Shown here piece after piece: positions 59,099-64,000 of a stretch of 64,000 nt of DNA. The DNA comes from Myxococcota bacterium (GTDB lineage Bacteria > Myxococcota_A > UBA9160 > UBA6930). Where the stretch lies: NCBI GenBank assembly GCA_028277885.1, contig JANQFK010000007.1:116541-180540 (forward strand), in the 5' to 3' direction. Below the pieces are notes generated by a model. That model was not told where the DNA came from. It searched no databases and saw nothing but the letters and a program-made list of their open reading frames with translations. Both the position numbers and the translations under genes were made by a program. Every line of letters starts with the position of its first letter. Within the stretch, counting starts at the first letter, position 1.

Positions 59099-60583
59099 TC
59101 ACTGGGGATGCACGAGCACGCGCATCACCCCGGGCTGATCGGACCGGCAGGACAGGTAGGTCTGCGCCGGGTCGTACTCGCAGGTGAGGCCGGGGCTCGT
59201 CGCGACTCGAGGGGGTGCATCGTAGAGCAGCGCCACCGGGGCGAAGAGGACGGTGGCCCCCATGGAGGGGTCGTGGAGCCAGCGATGCTCCAGGAAGGTG
59301 CCGGACATCCGGTAGAGGTCGCTCAGCTCCGGAAGCAGCGGGTGGAAGACCAGGGACTCGTCCCGGTGGAGGAACACGCTGGACAGCGGAATCCCCGCCG
59401 TGCGGGGCGCGAAGGCCCTCGGGAAGCAGCCGGGGCGCGGGAGCCGCTGGTCGTCGAAGCAGCTGTAGTCCTCGTCGTGGAAGTGGTCGAGGCCTTCCGG
59501 GGTCCAGTTGGGCGAGTAGTTCCAGCGGACGCCGGAGAAGCGGTGGCGGTCGAAGTCGCGCACGACGAGATGCAGCTGGTCCTCGATCGCCTGCAGGCCG
59601 CCCATCGGGCCGCCCCACTCGCCGACGAACACGGGGATGCCCAGCTTCTGCCGGGACGCCACGATGCTCTCGATGCTGGGAGCATGGGGAAGGATCGGCC
59701 GGCCCTGGTTGATGGTTCCGAACTCGTAGTAGTGCGGTGCGTAGACGGCGTTGTCGATGTGGAACGGCTCGTAGAGGGTCGGGACGTTGAACAGGATGTG
59801 GTGGATGAAGAACGGCTCCACGAACACGAAGGCACCCGGGTCGGCCGCGTGGATGACCGCGGCCCACTGCTCGTAGAAGTCGGTCATCAGGGCATGGTCG
59901 AAGCCGCCGCCGCTGGTGTTCCAGGGCAGGGGCTCGTTGAGATCGAACCCGATGACGTTCGGATGAGCGGCGTACTCCTGGGCCAGACGGGCCGTCAACG
60001 CGAAGAAGCGCGAGCGCGCACCGTGGGAGCCCTCCAGGAAGTCCACCCAGATGCGCTCGTTGTCGGTCCCCAGGAAGATGGCCCGGGCCATCTCCTCGTT
60101 GAACACGCACTCGCCGTTGGGCTTCGGCGGGACCGGGGGCACCGCCGGCGAGATCGCCCAGGGAGGGAACCCGCTGCCACAGCCGTTGGCCGCCCAGCGT
60201 GAGAAGGCGTTGTTGTGGAAGTCGATGATGACGTACAGGTCGCGCTCGGCGGCCCAGTCGACGACCTGGCGGTAGTAGTCGAAGTAGCTCTCGTCGTAGG
60301 TGCCCTCCACGAGCTCGGCCGCCTCCCAGCTGAAGTGCAGACGGACCACGTTGGCCCCGTAGCCCCGGATGGGGTCGAAGTCGGCCGCGGACTGCACGGG
60401 CCGGAACGGCGGCATCTTGGCCTGGATCGCGAAGCCGCGCAGGAGGATGCGCGCACCGGAGGCGTCGACGAACTCCGTGCCCGCGATGGCGAGCGGCGAG
60501 ACCTCTCCCCGGCCCGGAGCGGCGGCCCCGACGAGGGCCAGCGCGCCGAGGAGGGCGATGCCGAGGCGCACGCTGCTGCTCAT
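59099..60583 (-). CDS. Glycoside hydrolase family 5 enzyme (endoglycoceramidase-like)
   Basis: A 494-residue secreted glycosidase. A signal peptide covers residues 5-26. The TIM barrel shows L-R-G-F-A near residue 48, V-V-R-L-H-F-S-W-E-A-A-E, and I-I-D-F-H-N-N. The acid/base Glu is Glu217 (D-L-N-E-P) and the nucleophile is Glu322 (F-V-G-E-W-G-G-P). The layout and the C-terminal beta domain resemble endoglycoceramidases and related GH5 enzymes that split glycolipids. The substrate is inferred only. Confidence 0.88.
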   Translation of the reverse strand: MSSSVRLGIALLGALALVGAAAPGRGEVSPLAIAGTEFVDASGARILLRGFAIQAKMPPFRPVQSAADFDPIRGYGANVVRLHFSWEAAELVEGTYDESYFDYYRQVVDWAAERDLYVIIDFHNNAFSRWAANGCGSGFPPWAISPAVPPVPPKPNGECVFNEEMARAIFLGTDNERIWVDFLEGSHGARSRFFALTARLAQEYAAHPNVIGFDLNEPLPWNTSGGGFDHALMTDFYEQWAAVIHAADPGAFVFVEPFFIHHILFNVPTLYEPFHIDNAVYAPHYYEFGTINQGRPILPHAPSIESIVASRQKLGIPVFVGEWGGPMGGLQAIEDQLHLVVRDFDRHRFSGVRWNYSPNWTPEGLDHFHDEDYSCFDDQRLPRPGCFPRAFAPRTAGIPLSSVFLHRDESLVFHPLLPELSDLYRMSGTFLEHRWLHDPSMGATVLFAPVALLYDAPPRVATSPGLTCEYDPAQTYLSCRSDQPGVMRVLVHPQ

Positions 60584-60669
60584 GGCTCGATGGGATCCCG
60601 CTTCTGCTCAGCTCGCCCGACGGTACCACGACCGACGGCGCCCGAGCTCCGAGGCCGTTCTCGGTCGCC

Positions 60670-60684
60670 ATGAACGCCGTTCAT
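60670..60684. promoter_or_regulatory. Palindrome in the divergent spacer
   Basis: ATGAACG-C-CGTTCAT is a perfect 15-base palindrome with a one-base centre. It lies between the divergent GH5 gene and the small barrel protein gene at 60757. The GAACG/CGTTC core also occurs in the palindrome at 33732. Confidence 0.45.
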
Positions 60685-60756
60685 CGTCGATTCAGCCGAA
60701 GCTCGTCGAGACCGCGAGCGTATACTTCGCCTGGGGAGTGAGCCGGAGGAAGGACC

Positions 60757-61068
60757 ATGGCAGCGATCACGGTGGTGGCCGTATGGCGACCCAAGGATGG
60801 CAGGCTCCAGGAGTTCTCGGCCAAGGTCGTCACGGCGAAGAAGATCCACGAACGGCTGGGCGCGAAGGTGCGCGTCCACCAGAGCGCCATCGGGGGCGAG
60901 CCCCTGGCGATCCACTACGTGATGGAGCATGGGAGCTGGGAGGCCTTCGGGAAGTTCGGCGCGAAGATGGACGCGGATTCGGAGTGGCAGCAGTTCTGGG
61001 GCGATGCGGCCGCGGACCCGACCGGCGACCTGCTGCAGAACTTCGTGGTGAACGAGCTGCCGATCTAG
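60757..61068 (+). CDS. Small protein with dimeric alpha/beta-barrel-like fold
   Basis: A 103-residue cytoplasmic protein. I-T-V-V-A-V-W-R-P-K-D-G-R-L-Q-E-F and H-Y-V-M-E-H-G-S-W-E-A-F-G-K-F suggest a ferredoxin-like dimeric barrel, as in NIPSNAP- or DUF1330-like families. W-Q-Q-F-W-G-D-A follows. GAGGAAGGA precedes the ATG. No catalytic residue can be named. Confidence 0.7.
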   Translation: MAAITVVAVWRPKDGRLQEFSAKVVTAKKIHERLGAKVRVHQSAIGGEPLAIHYVMEHGSWEAFGKFGAKMDADSEWQQFWGDAAADPTGDLLQNFVVNELPI

Positions 61069-61278
61069 CACGCCGCCCATATCGAGCTCGACCCGCCCCG
61101 GCCTCGGTCGGGGCGTGGTCGTCTCGGCCCCGGCCCCGTGCGCGAGCCCACGTGGCGGCGGCCCCGGCTCCGTGCTCCTTGGAGTCGCCACGACCCCGCA
61201 CGGCCCGGGCTCGCCGGCACGCCTCCTCCGCGAGCGCACCCTGCGCTACCGGTCTGTTCCAGGCGGGGAAGTGACGGC

Positions 61279-62283
61279 ATGCGGCATCTCCAGAGCTACG
61301 ACGACCCGGAGCAGGCGCGGGGCCTCTCGGACCAGCTCGAAGTCGAGGGAATCGAGAACGAGGTGCGCTCCGAGGAGGGCGGCCACGCGGTCTGGATCAT
61401 CGACGAGGCGGACCTCGAGGCCGCCACGGAGCTGGCCAGCCGCTACACCGGCGAAGCGTCCCGGGGCAGCCGTGCCGAGGCCGAACGGATTCGCGCGGAG
61501 CGAGAGGCCGCCGCGCGTCCCGTCCGCATACCGGGCCTGTCCCAGCGCGGCGGCCTCTCACGGGGAGGCCCGCTCGGGCCGCTGACCCTGGCCCTGATCG
61601 TCCTTTGCGTGGCCGTCAGCCTGCTCTCGGGCCTCGGGGACCGGAGCTCCCCGATCCTCCGGGCCCTCCTGGTCGTTCCGATCACCCCGGACGGGTACTA
61701 CCTCGACCGGATCGACTGGACCCAGCCCTGGCGGCTCCTGACGCCCATGCTGATCCACTTCGGGATCCTGCACCTGGTCTTCAACATGTTCTGGCTGTAC
61801 CGCCTCGGCGGCCAGATCGAGAGCCTCCAGGGAGCCCGCGTCTTCCTCGGGATCGTTGCGCTGACCCAGATCCCGGGCGTCCTGGTGCAGTTCGAGACGA
61901 GCGGTCCCCTCTTCGGCGGGATGTCCGGCGTGGTCTACGGCAGCTTCGGCTACGCCTGGATGCAGGCCCGCTACACCTCGACGGGCTACGTGGTGACCGA
62001 CCAGGACACGATGTGGATCATGGGATGGTTCGTGGTGTGCGCCACGGGCCTGGTCGGCCATATCGCGAACGTCCAGCACGCGCTCGGCCTGGTCTTCGGG
62101 CTGCTGGCCGGGATGCCGGCCTACCTCGCCTTCCGCCGCTCGAGCGCCCGCGTGGCCTTCGAGAAGGGAAGCTGGGCGGATCTCAACATCCGGGGGTTCC
62201 AGCGCTTCAAGCGGGTCTGGTTCGACCCCTTCGTCCCGCTCTGGTTCGTCGGCCTCGCCCTCGTGGTGCTGGTCGTCGGCTGA
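61279..62283 (+). CDS. glpG: Rhomboid-family intramembrane serine protease
   Basis: A 334-residue membrane protein. The catalytic dyad is Ser216 in G-M-S-G and His267 in V-Q-H-A-L-G. The N-terminal helix signature H-F-G-I-L-H-L-V-F-N-M-F-W-L-Y is complete. A soluble domain of about 95 residues precedes the membrane core, with D-D-P-E-Q-A-R-G-L as in the GlpG N-terminal domain. Rhomboids cut membrane helices of other proteins. The start ATG 61279 follows GGGGAAG. Confidence 0.9.
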   Translation: MRHLQSYDDPEQARGLSDQLEVEGIENEVRSEEGGHAVWIIDEADLEAATELASRYTGEASRGSRAEAERIRAEREAAARPVRIPGLSQRGGLSRGGPLGPLTLALIVLCVAVSLLSGLGDRSSPILRALLVVPITPDGYYLDRIDWTQPWRLLTPMLIHFGILHLVFNMFWLYRLGGQIESLQGARVFLGIVALTQIPGVLVQFETSGPLFGGMSGVVYGSFGYAWMQARYTSTGYVVTDQDTMWIMGWFVVCATGLVGHIANVQHALGLVFGLLAGMPAYLAFRRSSARVAFEKGSWADLNIRGFQRFKRVWFDPFVPLWFVGLALVVLVVG

Positions 62284-62497
62284 AGCGGTCCTCGTGGGAC
62301 CGATCCCGAATCGCCCTCGCCTCGGCGAGAGCCTCGCCGCACCCCCTGCGTCGCGGAGAGCTCGATTCCGCAGGCAGTCCCGCAACTTCCCGAGGAAACG
62401 GTGTCCCCGCGCAAGCCGCGGCACCGGGCGACGCATGGGACGGGTGGACAGGACTCTCCAGGGCGTGGTGAAATGGGACACCGGAGGTGCGCCACTC

Positions 62498-63331
62498 ATG
62501 TCGTTCGCCCGCCTGTCGATCCTGACTTGCCTCGCCGCCGTCGCCGCGCTCATGGCCTCCGCAGAGGGGTCCCGAGCCCAGCTCATCCAATACACCTTCG
62601 CGGCCACCTACGAGGACGGCAACGCGGCCAACGGCACCTTCCTGTACGACGTCGCTGCGCGGGTCGCCTCCAACCTCGTGCTCACCACCACCGGTGGGAG
62701 CACCTACGCGGCGCGGAGCTTCACGCAGATCCTCGGTGATGTGGATGACGGCAACGAGTACGCGTTCTTCGCCACCGATCCGAGTGACGGTCCCGATTTC
62801 ACCGGCGATCCGGTCTGGAACCTGCGCTTCGTCACCGACGGCGATCTGCTGGCGCCCGCCATCGACTTCACGGATCTCGGAGCCTGCACCGACCCCAGCT
62901 GCACGGCTCGCGACGACATCGCCGACAGCGTGTCGTCCTCCCTGGCTGGCGTTCTGGACTCGGACGGAGACGGCGTCTTCGACGACGCCGACAACTGCCC
63001 CAACGCCCCGAACCCGGGCCAGGAGGACGCCGACGGCGACCTCAAGGGCGACGCCTGCGACTGCCCCTGCTACGACCTGCCCGACGTCGTGCCCTCGCCG
63101 CCGGTCGTCTGCCTCGACCGCGAGCTGGGCGCCGGCCAGAGCTACACCGCGACCTACTCGGCCGCCACGGACTTGTTCGCCGACGTCTACGCCCCGTTCT
63201 TCTGCCGGGTGCACTCGCCGCTGATCCCGCTCGGGCCGCTCTTCGCCCCGGTGACCTCCGCCCAGGCGGACGACTGTCGGCTCTCGCTTCAGATCCAGGC
63301 GGCCTTCAACGGCGTGGCCTGCATCCCGTAG
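62498..63331 (+). CDS. Secreted protein with TSP3-like repeat and Cys-rich C-terminal domain
   Basis: A 277-residue secreted protein. The signal peptide is R-L-S-I-L-T-C-L-A-A-V-A-A-L. The N-terminal 150 residues resemble PEP-CTERM-type beta domains (Y-T-F-A-A-T-Y-E-D-G, F-F-A-T-D-P). A single thrombospondin type-3-like repeat follows (D-G-D-G-V-F-D-D-A-D-N-C-P). The last 91 residues (63056-63328) are a Cys-rich domain with seven Cys. By eye 71 of 91 positions match the C-terminus of the beta-helix protein at 22931. GGAGG precedes ATG 62498. Confidence 0.8.
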   Translation: MSFARLSILTCLAAVAALMASAEGSRAQLIQYTFAATYEDGNAANGTFLYDVAARVASNLVLTTTGGSTYAARSFTQILGDVDDGNEYAFFATDPSDGPDFTGDPVWNLRFVTDGDLLAPAIDFTDLGACTDPSCTARDDIADSVSSSLAGVLDSDGDGVFDDADNCPNAPNPGQEDADGDLKGDACDCPCYDLPDVVPSPPVVCLDRELGAGQSYTATYSAATDLFADVYAPFFCRVHSPLIPLGPLFAPVTSAQADDCRLSLQIQAAFNGVACIP

Positions 63332-63462
63332 GGGTTGCCGAGTCCACTCGATGCTCCCGGCTCGGGGGAGAGGCGGCCTCCGGGCTTCGCGGATGCGAAC
63401 TCCCTCCACGATTCGATCCGAGGGGGTACCATGACGCCTCGAGCCCAGACGCGAGGTATCCC

Positions 63463-63933
63463 GTGAGATCGAGTCCCCGAGTCGGCACCGTGCTGGCGAT
63501 CGTCGTCGTCATTGGGAGCCTCGGCTGCTTCGGCCCGAAGGATCGGCGACCCGGCATGCGACTTCCCGGCGAGGTCGCGCCGACCCCTTCGGACTGGTCC
63601 TTCACGAACGCGCATGCCGAGATCGCGATCGAAGTCAGCACGCCCTATCTCCTGCCCCACTCCGTCACCATCGTCTGCGCGGAGCTCGACGGCGCGCTCT
63701 ACGTCGGCGCCCGCAACCCCGAGAGCAAGCGCTGGCCGGCCTGGGTCGACGACGACGCCGAGGTGCGCCTCGGGATCGGCGAGCTCGTGTACGAGGTCGT
63801 GCTCGACCCGATCGAGGACCAGGCTCGGATCGCGCAGGTGCGACAGGCCTACGCCGCCAAGTACAAGCGACCCACGCCCCCACCCGAGAAGGCTCCCCCC
63901 ATCCGTTACTGGCAGGTCCAGCCGCGCGACTAG
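63463..63933 (+). CDS. Lipoprotein with flavin-reductase-like (DUF2255-type) fold
   Basis: A 156-residue protein. The signal peptide ends in the lipobox S-L-G-C, so it should be anchored in a membrane. The mature part reads S-W-S-like strands, then P-H-S-V-T-I-V-C, L-Y-V-G-A-R-N-P-E-S-K-R-W-P and V-R-L-G-I-G-E-L-V-Y-E-V. This resembles the split-barrel DUF2255/nitroreductase-like family that binds flavin or F420. The start is GTG 63463. Its stop is in copy 4 of the CTAG repeat. Confidence 0.75.
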   Translation: MRSSPRVGTVLAIVVVIGSLGCFGPKDRRPGMRLPGEVAPTPSDWSFTNAHAEIAIEVSTPYLLPHSVTIVCAELDGALYVGARNPESKRWPAWVDDDAEVRLGIGELVYEVVLDPIEDQARIAQVRQAYAAKYKRPTPPPEKAPPIRYWQVQPRD

Positions 63934-63996
63934 GAGGCCGACCCACCCTGGATCGGCTTCCGCCGCAAAGCGACCCCGAAGGGCTCGCCCAGCTAG
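63930..63996. repeat. CTAG-bounded twin-hairpin repeat, copy 4
   Basis: The left CTAG holds the lipoprotein gene stop; the right CTAG (63993-63996) lies at the window edge. Each hairpin has one mismatch, but the spacing and the central TTCCGCCGCAA are intact. By comparison with copies 1 and 3, a convergent minus-strand gene should end at 63993-63995, just beyond the window. Confidence 0.75.
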
Positions 63997-64000
63997 AAGG

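Overview
The window is very G+C-rich bacterial chromosome, densely coding on both strands. It holds no tRNA, rRNA, CRISPR array or transposase that I can see. Two kinds of C-terminal surface-sorting tag occur side by side. Two proteins or remnants carry PEP-CTERM tails, and five secreted proteins carry a Cys-Gly / hydrophobic / Arg-cluster tail of the GC_trans_RRR type. With the MopE-like D-N-D-G-D-G repeats, these point to a deltaproteobacterial lineage in the broad sense (Myxococcota or a relative). The species cannot be named from the sequence.

Layout. 0.2-8.4 kb: a trypsin-like surface protein, an alcohol dehydrogenase/cyclase pair, a radical SAM enzyme, a P450-TetR pair with its own operator-promoter, a serine hydrolase and an NlpC/P60 lipoprotein. 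8.4-22.4 kb: MopE-type secreted proteins, a membrane protein, an ATP-grasp enzyme, a desaturase-like protein, a metallo-hydrolase, glutathione reductase, a cytidylate kinase-like protein, two methyltransferases, a tagged surface sulfatase, a flavin-dependent oxidoreductase, and TerB-like and SpoIIAA-like proteins. 22.4-37.6 kb: remnants of broken genes, a large beta-helix surface protein, an amine oxidase and cupin, a poly-Lys/Ser-Asp tailed secreted protein, small secreted proteins, an acyltransferase and soluble enzymes. 37.6-51.6 kb: secreted hydrolases, a zinc metalloprotease with a partner gene, a sulfatase-fold lipoprotein, a PEP-CTERM protein, a TetR gene with operator, a thioesterase, an alpha/beta hydrolase and a peroxiredoxin. 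51.9-55.0 kb: a compact arsenic operon (arsR-arsI-acr3-VTT protein-rhodanese lipoprotein). 55-64 kb: a nitronate monooxygenase-like enzyme, a GH5 glycosidase, a rhomboid protease and secreted proteins.

The most notable points are non-coding or modular. A CTAG-bounded twin-hairpin repeat of about 66 bp occurs four times directly at gene ends, and in the convergent arrangement it supplies the stop codons of both flanking genes. Two perfect 20-bp palindromes share the same outer arms. Two proteins 38 kb apart share a 91-residue Cys-rich C-terminal domain that is about 78% identical by eye. Several genes appear to start at CTG behind a good ribosome binding site. One secreted protein ends in an unusual poly-lysine block followed by a Ser-Asp block.
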